DNA of 64,000 nt from Paramecium octaurelia (lineage: Eukaryota > Ciliophora > Oligohymenophorea > Peniculida > Parameciidae): positions 311,772-375,771 of the forward strand of contig CAJJDP010000114.1 of NCBI GenBank assembly GCA_905182995.1, in the 5' to 3' direction. A model generated the notes under the pieces. That model ran no database searches. It had not been told where the DNA came from and saw only the letters and a list, made by a program, of their open reading frames with translations. This document shows positions 38,143 to 51,055 of this stretch, one piece after another; position 1 is the stretch's first letter; each line of letters opens with the position of its first letter. The translations under genes and the position numbers were made by a program.

Positions 38143-39536
38143 TCAGCCAATATTTCTTAACAAAAAGTCTATTTAACAATTCCAATCAACTTGATGCTTG
38201 TATACAACTTCCTCATCTGGGTCGCAAAATATGTATGAATCATATTCTGCAACTTGTTTTTCCATGAATTAAGAAAGCTCAGCTTCGTGAACATCGTCTA
38301 ATGATAACATGTAATCAACAAACTTATGATCAAATATCTTTTAACTACTCTTTTGTTCAATTTGTAATATTTCAGATTAATTATTATTTTAAATACTTCC
38401 TGGTTCATCAACTTTAAGAGATTTATTAACAATGACTGCCTCTATACTTTATCTATTTTTTTCTTTGTATCTAACATTCTTTTTCTTAACTTTTTTTTCC
38501 TTATGTTTTTCAATCCCTAATTATGTTGGTTCAATTTATTCTGTTAAAACTTACTCCAATTTATTTTCAGATTCTTCAGACTCTTATGGTAGATCTACAA
38601 ATTATTAAATAATTTAAATCGATTAATATTATCTAATCTCTTCCAGCATTTCTTCTTAGCATTCTCTTTGTGTAGATACTCTACAGGTTTGTACTTATTA
38701 TTCATATTCCTCTTCATTTTCTTCTTTATCCCAAAAGTTTAAAGCATATGATTGTTTAGTTCTTGGTTTTATTTCAAATTTACTAAAATCAATAATTTTT
38801 AAACTCTTGTGCTTGCTTTTGAAATCGAATGAAACATTATAATAGTCATTGTAGTTTTGCATAGCTGTCTAGAAGTTCGTGGGTATTTTAACTTTAAATG
38901 CCTCCTTCTCAATCCTATCTACTATTATTTCAAATTACTTTACTAAGTTTTATAATCTCAATATTATTATTTTTCATACTTCTCATCATAATCAGTGTTT
39001 TTCTAATTTGTTAAGAATTGCTTATGTTATTATATTAAACTATCCTAAACTGCTTCAATATTATAAGAAGGATTTTGCTTTTTAATCAACGCATCCACTG
39101 TTAAATAATCATCTTGAATAACCGTTGGTTACAGAGCAACGCTTCTTGTAAAATATTATCTTTTAATTTTGAATAACTTAGAGCTTTTCTTATTTTAATT
39201 TAAGATATTCTCTATCTTTTCCTTAAAACCATCTAATAAATACTTTTTCCAACCAGCTCTTTAAACATGATTTCCTTCTAATAATTGTGAGTATTTATTT
39301 TGCAAGTAGTTTTTTTAGAGAATTTTCCCCTCCTTATAATTAAGACTTAATGGACTGATATTATTCAATAATCTCTTATTAGAGTTAGGGATATCATTTA
39401 TTTTTTACTAATGGGCTAAGATTTAGGATATGTAAGAAGATTCAGTGTATAAGTTATGGGAAGGAGTGACTCTTTAAGCGCTTCTGCTATTCTTAGTGTG
39501 CTTTCCTTCCAAACGTGAAGAATGTTATATAAACAT
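38143..39536 (-). CDS. Hypothetical K/Q/N-rich protein (456 aa)
   Basis: ATG 39536-39534, TGA 38145-38143. One intron of 23 nt, 38957-38979, is the only usual-size choice that joins the two good frames; its acceptor is GAG, which is unusual. The product is hydrophilic, with a basic first half, probable helices at about 100-180, and an acidic, serine-rich second half (ESEESENKLEQ, DVHEAELSQF). The C-terminus FCDPDEEVVYKHQVDWNC is distinctive. No domain recognised. It is tandem with the coiled-coil gene upstream (26 bases apart). Confidence 0.65.
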
Positions 39537-39562
39537 AAATAATTAATTAAAGAAAAATGTTG

Positions 39563-41049
39563 TCATATTATTTTTGGCATGTAACTATATTTCTTAAGTT
39601 ATCCTCTTTGTGAATGACAAGTAATTTCTTTTTTTATTGAAACCAACTCCTTTTTGAGATAATTTGCTAAATTTTCATGCAAATGCAATTACTCCTTAAG
39701 GCCTATTTGCAGTTCTCTAGAAGATTTATTCTAAAAATTCGAAACTTATAATTCTATATTTAGTTATTAGATTTAAGCTAAATGCTCACCCAATTTACTA
39801 GGATTAGAATAATTATAATACATTAATGCCAAATCTAAAAAATCTTTAAGTTTAATATGTTAACTATATTCTTCATTTTCTTTGTCTTGCAATCTTGAAC
39901 AATAACTATTGGACTTCTGACTGTAGGCACTCATGTTATTGGATTTCTAAATTCTAAGAATAACGTACATTTCTTCCAAATTTCATAAAATCATAGGATG
40001 TGGCTAACTAAATTGCCATATCATGAACTTATTGAATTTGCCTTGACAATTTTTCTAATTTCTTATCCACTTCTTTTTACAAAATTTCCTGACAATTAAT
40101 CATGAGAAAAGTAACAATCCCTTCCAACCAACTTTAAAGTGACTCACTAATGTTCATTTTTTATAGAATTGTTTGCACTCTTTTTGAATTAGTTTATTGT
40201 GCCAATGTGTTTAACCCATAAAAAGTTAATTAAGTCTCTGACAATACTACATTTCTTTTTGAAAATTTCTAAACCATCTAAAGTTACTTTGTTAATGTGG
40301 TTATCGATTTTTAGAATTAAGAAGCTATGTAATCTACTCCGCAATTCAGCAGTTGTATGTTTGTTTCATATTAAATTTTGAGTTATTGTGTTTATTTCAT
40401 CATATCTGGATATGACTTTTTTTGTTTTTCCTCTAATCTATCAACATCCAATTCAAGATAATTAACTTTTGTTTCTGTTTCTTTAATCAATTATATTGCT
40501 TATTCTGATTCTCTCAATCTGTATGATATTGAATTTAACTAGTCTTGAAGCTCGATGATTTGTTATTGGTAATTTTGATTCTGTATGAGCACTGATTGAT
40601 AATCTTAAAATAAGGCTTCATTGTGTTGTGAAACATGATGCAGTTTTGATTTCAGTTCTTGATTACTTCTCTCAGAACCAGGTTTTCTGATATCTCCTTT
40701 TAATCCTTTTAATTGTTCTGTTAATTATGCAATTTTTTCATTTCTTTCGTTTAGATCCTTTGTTGAGCATTTTAGTTTTTATTTCAAATCTAATATTTCT
40801 TCCTCTTTTGAAGCCAATCTTTACTAAGCATCATTTAGCTTTATAATATTTTATTCTAAGAGTCTATTAGTTTAATACAATTTGGCTAATAATTCAGGAG
40901 GCTAATATAGAGAATGCATTAATTACGTGTGACAATACTTCCGAATTTCTTTTTGTTGAATTAGAAATAATTTCTGGTTTTGGGGGTTTAAACTTCAATT
41001 GGGTATCAATACTTGCATCGTGAAATGAAGCTGATTTATGTTTGAACAT
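39563..41049 (-). CDS. Long coiled-coil protein (479 aa)
   Basis: ATG 41049-41047, TGA 39565-39563, introns 40902-40926 (25 nt) and 39947-39968 (22 nt), all phases closing. Apart from a short N-terminal P/K-rich segment (FKPPKPEIISN) almost the whole chain is heptad-rich helix with Q, K, E, L and N (for example LKGLKGDIRK, IIELQDQLNSISYRLRE). No globular domain, signal peptide or membrane segment. Typical of ciliate cytoskeletal or basal-body components; the exact family is unknown. Confidence 0.75.
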
Positions 41050-41149
41050 ATTAATTTTAAATTTTATAATAACGATGAATTTATTTGATAATCAATATTG
41101 AAAATTCATAAATGTATGTATTGAATTGAAAATATTAATGATTCACCAT

Positions 41150-43250
41150 TTTCACATAAATAAACTAACTATATGTTATTCTTTTTCGAATATAATTTAG
41201 AGTGTATTTTTTAATGACCCAAAAACATTGCAATTTTATCAGGATTTTAGAAAGATCTGTATTTTCTTTGCGAGGTATACACAAATCATTTATTTAAATG
41301 AGGCATTAAATTATTATTCGATATGGGTTAATTTTTATAGCCATTTTTCAAATTATTTAGAGTAATTTATTTAGTACTTGCCCCAATGAATTGGACATCA
41401 CGAATTTGAAACAATATTATGTGAAACTAAGACAACTTTTAATTAATTCGAGAAGTAGCAGTTCGTATAATAATTAATATCATTCAAATACTTATCCATT
41501 TGAAAATCACTTAAAGTTGATTTAATTGTATTGGACATGTAGTAAGGATAGGTGTTAAGATACTCAGGCTTAGATGGTTGATGGAGAATATATACAATAA
41601 TTTTTATGTGAATTCAATCAATTTGCAGTTAAACCATGAAATCAAAATAAAAGAATAAAGAAGACTAAAATAAAATCTGAAAATTAGTTACAAGATTGAC
41701 TTTTTAGTCATTTATGAATAAATCACTTTGATTTATAGCATAATTTGTTATTTCTTGAATTTAAAAAATATACTGATTCAAAAAAATCATTTAGAGGAAT
41801 TCATATCAATTATTAATTATAAGAGCTGACTCCAAAGGTGATAATATTTCTCCCTTAAGAATGAATTTCTTCAATTCGAGAAATTTTTAAAAAATCGATA
41901 ACAAACATAAAAAATGGCTGAATATAAATTAGCTATAAATTTCCCTTATTAGCTATTTGAACATTTTTAAGGAAATCTACCTTATACAAATTTGATCATT
42001 CCTTTTATTATATTTCTTATCAAGAAAGAAATTACAGATTTTAGAATTTTTGTAAAATAAGTATGAAAAGGGATTTTTCTTTCATATGTAAATTTCAATG
42101 TTTGATTCCCCAAATTTCATTTTAATTTATTTTTATTATGTCTAACATAAATATCATGATGAACAAATCAATTTAAAAATTTAGAAATCATCAGCGGATA
42201 GACAACCAGAAAAAACATTCTTTAATCAACTTGGTACTATAGGAGAGTTTATCAACGAGATAAGTAATAAATTATATGATTTAAGGCAGCACAGAAGCTA
42301 TAAATTAAATATTCCACGGCTAAGTATATTGTGAAGAATTTTAAAAATAAAGGAAATAATTTAGATGAACACGAACAACCTCAAAGTAAATAAAAATCAA
42401 TGGTCTCAAATGTAAGTATTATCATAGATGTCTCTGATGGAAATATTTCTCTAGTGAAAAATAGCCAGAAATTATGCTATTCTAATTAGCATTCTCTGTA
42501 GGAGGAACTCAAAAACAGCAATTTACTTTAAACTTCAGAGTTAATTTTTTAGAAGTTAGGGAAAATTCCTTGGAATAAAATCAATTACAAAGACTGTCGT
42601 GACACTGAATTTTTAAAGGCCTATATACTTAAATAGCATTACCTGATGAAAAAATCATGAACATTTAATATTTATAGTTAATTAACAAAATCTTAATCAA
42701 TCCAATTTAAAGGATAATTCGTTATATTTGTTTTCGATTTGAATTTTGAGATATTACAAGATCAGTATCACAAATTCAGCAAACTAATTTTTAGTTTAGG
42801 TACTCTCGAGTTCTGCTGTGTTTCCATGGTATTTTATAATTTCTAAGGGTAAATGCAATTTTTTACTGACTATAAAATTATGGTTTATTGGATATCAATT
42901 TATTTTTAGTCTTCATAATTCAATGCCATGCTAATCAAGCATTTATGTATAAACATTTTGAAATGTTATATTTATTTAAAATATTTACTTAAATATCAAG
43001 TTATTTTTTGGTAGATGCTATAGGAATGAATAATTTGAATAAATGGTGGAAATTGAAAAATTCATTCGCCTTTCCCATCCTTGAATACTATCTTTTGGTG
43101 ATATGCCAAAAGAATATCATTCAATAAGTATCGTAGAAATGATTTGATTATTTATCCAAAATAGATACTATATAGAATTCTGTAAAGCTTATGGTTTAGT
43201 AAGAAATTGTCAACTTAATTAGTGTTAAAATCATATTATTTTATTTTGCT
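41150..43250 (+). pseudogene. Decayed gene, probably for a large membrane protein
   Basis: Across about 2.1 kb, stretches with coding-like composition occur on the plus strand in all three frames, cut by TGA. The best are about 42187-42333 (ADRQPEKTFFNQLGTIGEF...) and about 42368-42660 (MVSNVSIIIDVSDGN... to YILKQHYLMKKS). Downstream pieces are hydrophobic (FDLNFEILQDQYHKF..., MVYWISIYFQ). I could not link them with plausible introns. The pattern suggests the remains of a large multi-pass protein. Confidence 0.45.
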
Positions 43251-43671
43251 GGAAAGAAGCTATCTGTCTTGAGAAGATTATAATAAAATTATACTTTATT
43301 CTTTATTATAAAATATTTAAAAATGGTTGTACGATGTATTTAAAGTTGATAATATTTTAAGAGTTTAAGTTATTTGACTCAGAAATCTGTATATAAACAA
43401 GGAAAAATATTTAAGAGTAATTAAAATTAAACTATGATATATACTTTGGAAGAGTGGAATCTTATCCTTGCCTATGAATTATGTAATTAAATTAAATATT
43501 AGTTTTTTAGCTAAGTTCAATATATTATATATATATTAAATTCAAATTAAATAATTTATTTAAATTTATTGCTATTAACACTCATAATCTAAATAAATAT
43601 TTAAAATTATAAGATTTGGAATATAAATAAGAATAAAAGGTTTACGTATTCTGTTAATTTTTTTTAATTAT
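43251..43671. other. A+T-rich upstream region
   Basis: No gene seen; contains the 5' region of the gene at 43672. Confidence 0.45.
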
Positions 43672-44524
43672 ATGGCTTAAACCTAGATTCAATTGGAGCA
43701 GAAACAATTCACACAAAATACAATGCGACAGCCTTATCAAAAAATAGGAAATGACATCAGAGAAAAAGTGATTTTCGACATAGTTTTCTAAGAAAATTCG
43801 ATTAAGCAAGTACTCCTTCAATTTCATCCTTTAGACAGCTTTAAAATATGGTTTGAAGTATTCTACAGCGAATGGTATTGTGTAGACGTATTAATAATAA
43901 GGGAGGTCAATGAAAAAGGATAAGAGAAATAAGAAACAATATTATAAGAGAAACAAAATTCTTGTCATTGTTGATATCAAAAGTGGTGATCTGAATCTCT
44001 ATCAATAACAAACAACATCCAATGTATTGATTATAGAATCCTCATTGAACCCCCACAATGTTGGTAACTTCAAATAGCCAGATTAATTTCGTAATTCAAA
44101 AGAGTGTACTTAATAATTCATCCTTCAGGACATAGAATCTATCTCGAACAATTTAATCTTTTGGATGAAACAGAATATGAAATTTGGAAATAGCAAAAAT
44201 GATGTTTCATTTAATAATTTCAAAACTCAAAAAAGGTTGGCAAAAAACTATAGTTCATAAACCTATAAGGAAATTCAGCCATCTTTTTAATTACACAAAG
44301 CAATAAGGAGAGAAGAATTTTAGAAAAAAAATACATCTGGCTCCTTGAATCAGGAGAAGAACAAAAAAGATGAAGAACACATTGATTAAGAGCAGTCTGA
44401 CTAAATGAAGAATTATTTTGAATTGCACGTCAACAGTATGGATATAAATTAAACGATCGATAGATAGTTTGATAATATGCTTAGTTTATGGAAATAGTAA
44501 ATTTTTTTAATGTCATAATAATGA
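43672..44524 (+). CDS. Helix-turn-helix DNA-binding-like protein (275 aa)
   Basis: ATG 43672, one intron 43810-43834 (25 nt), TGA 44522-44524. Residues about 30-75 (REKVIFDIVFQENSIKQTA, then LKYGLKYSTANGIVQTYQQQG) have the trihelical homeodomain-like fold pattern seen in Psq/Pogo-type proteins and the N-terminal domain of Tc1/IS630-type transposases, with a basic stretch after it. No DDE catalytic domain follows. The remaining 200 residues are Q/N/K-rich. It could be a transcription factor or a domesticated transposon DNA-binding domain; the sequence alone does not decide. Confidence 0.65.
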
Positions 44525-45329
44525 TGAAATATTTAATTTAGATATTTTATATAAACTTTATTTAAATATATATATTAATTTTCATAAATTTTAGGTATAC
44601 ACCTTAATGATTATTAAATTAATGCATTTTTATTGTAGAATCATCATAATTCATATCAAATACAATAATTATCCATTTATTTAATTAAAAGAAAAAAAAT
44701 TATTAATATGTCTAATTGTGACTAATAAATAATTTAAATAAATATGATAAAAAAGCTTGAATTTTGAATATTCATACTGAAATGAGAAGAAATATTTTTT
44801 TAATTTTATCCATAACCAAAAATGCACTTCATTAATAGTATTTTGAATCAATTACATTAAAACATTAACTTGAATTGTTTTTTCGTAAAGATTTGTTTTT
44901 TTAATTACTTTACAAAAAAACAGATAATTTATATTTAATTTGATGTATAAGAAGTTATTTAATTATTAGATTCAATTATTTAGAATAACATTAGTTATCT
45001 AGATTAAGTATTCATCAATTATATTATGTAGTTGCCAGGGTTATTGTCCTTATATTAGAACATATCCTCAATATCTATGTCTAAAAATCTTATCACCCAA
45101 CATATCATACTTTAAAGGTCCTTAAATCACTTTCCTTTTCTGGTGTAAGAATTTTTACTCTTTTGGTTAATTATTTACTAAAATATTATTTGGTATTCCT
45201 GTCAAAAATAAATAATTTATGAATTTTCATTAAAAAATAGAAAACCTAATTTGATATGAAGGTTTATGATGTAAAATATTTGTTTTGACAAAAATTGTCA
45301 AATGTAGATTATTATAGATGAAAGCTATT
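44525..45329. other. A+T-rich intergenic region
   Basis: Very A+T-rich, no coding signal seen. Confidence 0.5.
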
Positions 45330-46745
45330 TATTTTTTTCTTAAACAGGTTTGTGCATCTGTTATGATGGTGCATTGTTTTCATAGGATTTAAAGACTTAA
45401 AAAATCGCTTTGATAAAAGCATGATTGATTCAAAATGGATGGGGCAATTTGTAAATTTGGACAAATGAGACTTTTACATCTACTGTATATTGTTTAAGAC
45501 TTCATTTACAGTGGTATTTATTAAAACGTATTCATTAGGGTATTTGGGAAGGTCATTGACATACCAACATATATACAATCACTTCTGGTCTTAGTATGAT
45601 TTTACTTTTGGAAGGAATAAGAGTTAAATGAATTATCTTAATGTCTGTTGTAATAGTATGAATTTGCAAGATAATTGGTTAAAAACAATAAGTGAGACGA
45701 ATATTATGAAACCTTAGGTAGAGTCTTAGCATAAATGATGATGGATGATATTAAGCAATCCAATTTAAAGTCAAGCCAATATAAGCTCATCTTTGTACAA
45801 TTGATATTGTTGCATGCATATGATAATATCTATGAATTGTAGAAGGCTATTTAACCTAAAATTGAAAATATTCAATGACATTTATTGACATTAGATAATT
45901 TGAATGGAAAAGAGAAATGAGAATTCTTATTCTGCTTTAATAAAGGCATTAGAATATTGGAGTGATGTTTCAAAAGCTCACACTAAATGGATAAGTTTTT
46001 GGAGTATGCTTAGAATTTATAAATATTATCAATTCTATGGTCCAATTCCATATTGAGTTAGTTTCTCATCAAACCCAGGACTTTCATATGGTAGTCATCA
46101 AAACCACAAATTCAATCATAAATAGCAAGTTCTATGGGTTGATTGTACCTATACTTTCTTGGCTTGGTAAAGGGTTCCAAAAACTCATGCAGTCTCAAAG
46201 GTATGCGATAAATGGATTAAAACATTTTTAAATCATAACTCAAAAAAATTTAATATCAATATATAGCCAACCTTAAAGTAGTTAACATGAGTAATACCTT
46301 TTTATAAATTTAGTGTTCCTTCTGAAAAAGTCTTCATTTTGATTTCCGATACAGTTCCAATATTCTTTATTGCTTAGGATGATTGTAATTACTGGAAGAA
46401 TGATAAAATTCCTTATACAACAGATATTTAAGATAAAGATGGCTACACTGAATTTTTTAAGAAGGTTTCAATAAAATATTCACATGAGCAAGGTAAAGAG
46501 GATATATGATGAGCAAAGATGCTCCAAAATTTAAGAGCTTGGATGATATGAAAAGGTTCACTAGTTACATGATTATAAAATTGATGAAATCGAGGTAAAG
46601 ATCCTGGAAATGCCATTTGAAATAGATTATATTTATACAAAGCGATGAATAGTGCCATTTTGGACTAATCCACGAATTCAAAGATTGATTGATGGAAACA
46701 TTGTTTCAGTTCCAAATAATATTGTCTAATCTACCGTTGATTAGT
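45330..46745 (+). pseudogene. Broken coding remnant, unknown protein
   Basis: Plus-strand fragments with good composition but in shifting frames: about 45700-45880 (LGRVLAQMMMDDIKQ...), about 45918-46055 (SYSALIKALEYWSDV... to FYGPIPY), about 46056-46285 (VLWVDCTYTFLAWQRV...), about 46317-46510 (EKVFILISDTVPIFF... to FFKKVSIKYSHEQGKED), and about 46575-46760 (WTNPRIQRLIDGNIVSVPNN). TGA codons or 1-nt shifts separate them and no usual introns repair this. It is a decayed single gene by order and strand; the family is not recognised. Confidence 0.5.
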
Positions 46746-46937
46746 AGTCAATATTCAGTTGAAATCTACATTAAAGCTTAAATTTGCCTATAATATTAAT
46801 TAAATTAAATTTCATTATAAATATAAACTACTAATAAGTGATAATAGTAAATTGATATTGGAAATAGAGAAATGATTAGCAACATACATGATTTTATTAA
46901 TAAACGAGAATAATTAAATGTAAATTTATTGACAATT

Positions 46938-48796
46938 TCATTCTTATATCTACCTTTTCTACTTTATATTGCTAATTTCATTAACAACTAATTAACCTCC
47001 CTATGTTTTTATTCTTAAAATTTGTTAAATATTCTAAATATAAAAGATACATACTTTTCTACATAAATAACATTAATTGGATTTAAGCACAATATCTTGT
47101 GCGCATTTTTCACAGATTCCACCATGTCTGCAAGGTACAAATAATATATTTGGTTAGTTCTCGTAACAAATTAAACATTTATCTTAAATCGATTACTGAT
47201 CCTCATTAATGGAATTTTAATTCTTATTTGATTTTTCTGGTTCTTCGGAGATGTTTTTAGATTGCACATTCTCTTTGGCAAATTCTTTATTGTTTCCTTT
47301 TTTTATGTCTTGCATTTCTAAATTATTAATTTTATAGTCTATTGAATTGCTATTCGCTTTAATTTCCTTTTAAAATTCCATTCTGTTTGATGATTATTAT
47401 CCTAATGCCCTTTGAGAAAGTTATTCCGTTTGTTTAACATTCTTCTAGTCAGGACTTATTTTATCAAAAATAGCAAAGAAGGTGCATGACATTTTAATTA
47501 AATATAATGGTGCATTTAATTTAACGAACCTAAAAGGTGCCTTTCTTTTCTTTTTGGATAAAGTTTCGTTAGAATCAGGTAAATTATCAATTCTTTATTC
47601 TTGTTCTTACTAAATTTAAATTGGCTATTGGGGTATCCCTGTAGAATATTATTCAAATCCTTAAAGCTCTTTCAAAAACATTCTAATAGGGTGGCTGTCA
47701 TATTTACTTAATATTTTTTGCAAAAAATGTAGTATAAATGGTAATCAATACCGTGAATATTCCACTTAAGACAATTAATTAAATAGTTTCATCTTCTCCA
47801 AAGGATTCCTAATTATCATACAACTGTGTCAATCTATACAAAAATGTGAATGGCAACAAGGTGTAACCTATGATATTGATGAAAATCCAAATATTTCCTA
47901 TTACTATAATATATATGAGGAATACAATAATTTTAATTAGTTTGTTTTTTTAAGAGATTTATGAATGTCTCAATACATCCTATAAAAGATATAAATAATA
48001 ATAATGCAAAAACTACCAAAAATACCCACAATATTATAAAGATCTATGACCAAACCCAGTCTATTTTTTCTTCCCATTTCAAGGCAATTAGTGTTATTTA
48101 TACACATAATAAAGTTTTAATGAATTAAACAATCTTTTTATAAATCTAATATTTACAATTTGTTGATTGTTCTATAATTGAAATTTCAATTTTTGAACCA
48201 CTCGCATAAACAACACGAGAATTGAAAGAGAAATCATCATTAAAGTAATAAAGTAAATTTTGAATTTTTGTATTTCATAATAAAACACAATAAAAACCTG
48301 TATTAATGCTAATTTTTACTTTTAAGAAAAATAGAAACATAGTCTCAATGAGTTACCAAATGCATTCCTCTCCTTTTCTATAATTAAAATATATCAATAT
48401 GAACATGGTTAACAAATCCTATATCCACAATTATAGTAAAACATAGCGAAAACTATATTACCAAAAGACGTATCCATAATAGTTGATAAAGAAACCTTAC
48501 AAAAATATATTAAATAACAAGGATTTAGTAATCTACGATTGGCTAGACATTTACTAATTTGCTAAGTTAACAAATTTACTTTTATATTCAAGGGAGCGAT
48601 AGTTTATTAGAGATTCTGTCTAGTTGTTTATTATTGTCTGATATTTTAAGTTAATTTTTTACAATTCTCGAAATAGTGGCAAAGCAGTAGGAGACATGAA
48701 ATTCCTCCGTCTTGTAGAAAGTTATTGATCATCCGTCATTTCTATTCTTAATTGGGAGGGTCTTATTCTCAATGAACCCATTTATGATTCCGGCAT
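46938..48796 (-). CDS. TMEM185/fragile-X-F-like membrane protein with C-terminal RING finger; frame interrupted
   Basis: ATG 48796-48794; introns 48298-48319, 47683-47707 and 47034-47054. Several hydrophobic segments; the block LCVQITLIALKWEEKIDW, then VWSQIFIILWVFL, matches the TMEM185/203 repeat, and the second half has IGYTLLPFTFLYRL. A charged linker leads to a C-terminal RING: CLICYENQ, VPCRHGGICEKC and CYLCRK. In this sequence the frame breaks twice at homopolymers: a run of five T (48265-48269, plus strand) needs one extra base, and a run of seven T (47945-47951) needs one fewer. Without them the membrane domains read continuously. Sequencing error or recent disablement are both possible. 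The protein would be a membrane-anchored E3 ligase. Confidence 0.7.
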
Positions 48797-48997
48797 TTGA
48801 CTAAATTAATCTATCATTCTTGATACATCATTTTATTCGAATAAATAGTTTATAATTTTTTAATAATGTATTTTTGTATTCATTTTTTTTTATGAAATTT
48901 GTCGCACTCCTTCATTTGAAAGTACATTTTAGACTATAAACATTTTGGACTTGATTCTTGATCAAATTCGTTTCTTATTATTAACATAAAATAAATA

Positions 48998-49805
48998 ATG
49001 TCTTATCGTTAATATTATTAATATTACAATAATCCTCAACAAACAAATTAAAGCTATTCCACCACTAGTTAACGATCATAACAATCATTATAGCAATAGC
49101 CTTTTATCCCTTAATAACAAAACCCTTATATGTCAAATAATTAGAAGAATTAAACAAACTTAAATCAAATCTTACCAAAAAGCACTTCAAATCCATTTAC
49201 TCAACAAGCCAATATCTAACAATAATTGTAAAAGTATAATTTGAATAATAATTAGAGGCCCGTAATTTTTATTTTCGTAAGAATAATCAAACATCAATTA
49301 GCCTGTTGCGCAAAAATTGTTAAATAGATAACAATATCAATAAGAACCTAAAACTCTATAGAATTAACAAAAAGATAAGGATAATGTATAGTAAGTAAAG
49401 AATAATAAAGTTTTAAATAATGAAAAAGAATTAAAAGAAGTTGATTATAAAGAGAATTAATAAGAGGATGAAGATGATCAATAATATGAGGATACTGAAT
49501 AATATGATTCTGAAGAGGAAATAGAAAATTAAAAAAACATTAAATAATTAGTTGATGTTGATAAATATAAATCGGTTACAGAAATAAACTCTATTAGAAA
49601 GGAAGTTAACAAAATAAATTAAGAGCTAGATAAATTAGATCAGGAAATAGAAGGAACTTTAATTATGAGTAGAATCAACTTTGGTGATCAAACTGTTTAA
49701 GATATTTCAGCTTCAAGAGATATTTCATATTAATAATACTTAAAACAATTTGAATAGTTTAAATAATAAAATTAAGTTAATTCAAAACCAACGAAAAAGT
49801 CATGA
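48998..49805 (+). CDS. Q/N/Y-rich low-complexity protein with acidic coiled-coil C-terminus (260 aa)
   Basis: ATG 48998, intron 49277-49301 (25 nt; a 40-nt intron starting at 49262 would also keep frame), TGA 49803-49805. The first 95 residues are almost all Q, N, Y, S and P, written largely with TAA/TAG codons, and look prion-like. The second half is acidic (ENQQEDEDDQQYED) then helical (EINSIRKEVNKINQELDKLDQ). No domain recognised. Such composition suggests condensate-forming or scaffold behaviour, but this is inference. Confidence 0.65.
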
Positions 49806-50088
49806 ATAATAATTAATTATAATTCTATATTGTTAATATATATATTAGGAAGATTTGTTCAAAATTATTATTATATGATTGCAAAAATGGGGGAAGGAAA
49901 GCTTCAAGAATATAATGAAGATTATTCTGAAATGACAAACTTTCATTTTTATATGAATAGTTAAATATTTCGTTTTATTAGATTGCATAAAGGGAATGAC
50001 CATTTCAATAGGAGAAGCTAAGAAGCCTTGTTATACAATCAACTATTAAATAAATAATAATTAACATAAAGGAGTACATCTTATATAA

Positions 50089-50907
50089 TCATTAATTCAA
50101 TTCTATTTTCACTTTTTTTGACCTCTCATCAAATAACAGAGTTCTCAGATCAGAAATATCTTCAAAAATTTCTTTATTGGTTAATCTCATTATCAATAAG
50201 GGCTATTTTGTTTTAGTATTAATAAGTTCTTGATCTTAAAAAGTATCTTTGTTTAAATTCAACTTTGCTTATTATTTTATCTTTTTATGACATTGGGAAC
50301 ATTGATATTTTGTTTAATAAGTAATTTTGGTCAAATTCTACTTTCCTTAAGACTATTCGCATTCAACATGATTCTAAGAGTATAATAATTAAAATTTACC
50401 CATCTGTTGCATTTTTCACACATAATCCACTGTTTATTGTCCATTTCATATCCGAGATTTGGATCATATATCTTAAATAATTGATTTTTATATTACTTGA
50501 ATACAATATTCACAATAGTTATTGGAAGCGAAATTGATTGAACATCTGTTGCATAATAGGATAGTCTAACCTTTGATCTAAGTTTCATTTAAATTTTTTC
50601 TTTTATTCTAACAATTATTATTTTAACAACTTATCTATTGTTACAATTATTTTGGTTAGACAGTATTTCTATTATTAAGACATTTCTTCTTAGTTTAATG
50701 AATCTGAGTAGGACTACTGGATTGAGAATCCAAATTTTTGAGACTTAAATCTGTTTTGATATGTTAATCAAGAGAATTTGAATTTTAAAGCTTATCTAAA
50801 GCATTAGAATTAAAAATCTTAAGAAATTCTTAATAAATAGGAGAAAACTATTGTAAGTTGGCAAAATGGAATGATTCGTTTAATATTGATTATTAGTTTT
50901 GCAACAT
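50089..50907 (-). CDS. PHD-finger protein (255 aa)
   Basis: ATG 50907-50905, TGA 50091-50089, introns 50472-50496 (25 nt, AAG acceptor) and 50374-50399 (26 nt). Residues about 120-200 carry a C4HC3-type finger: CNRC, CEYC, CEKCNRWNHVEC and CSQC in PHD order, with the tryptophan before the metal-binding histidine. The N-terminus is Q/N/S-rich and the C-terminus is K/L-rich and helical (LTNKEIFEDISDLRTLL). Likely a histone-tail reader. It reads opposite to an open frame on the other strand, which is rejected as a shadow. Confidence 0.8.
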
Positions 50908-51055
50908 GTATGTTTTTTAAATTAATGAAATTTTATCTATTTTATTATTTCTATATCATTGTTTTATAAAAGAAAAATATAAGTATTAATCATTATATAA
51001 ATTGAATGCAACAAAAATGATATAATTATATTTTTTACATATTATATAACAAACC

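Noticed and set aside
46037..46658. Short frames on both strands (64 and 71 codons)
   Set aside because: Lie in the frame-shifted relic at 45330-46745 and do not match its best-preserved fragments.
49888..50590. Long plus-strand open frame overlapping the PHD gene
   Set aside because: The minus strand carries a clear C4HC3 PHD finger with two fitting introns; the plus frame is its shadow plus flanking A+T-rich sequence.
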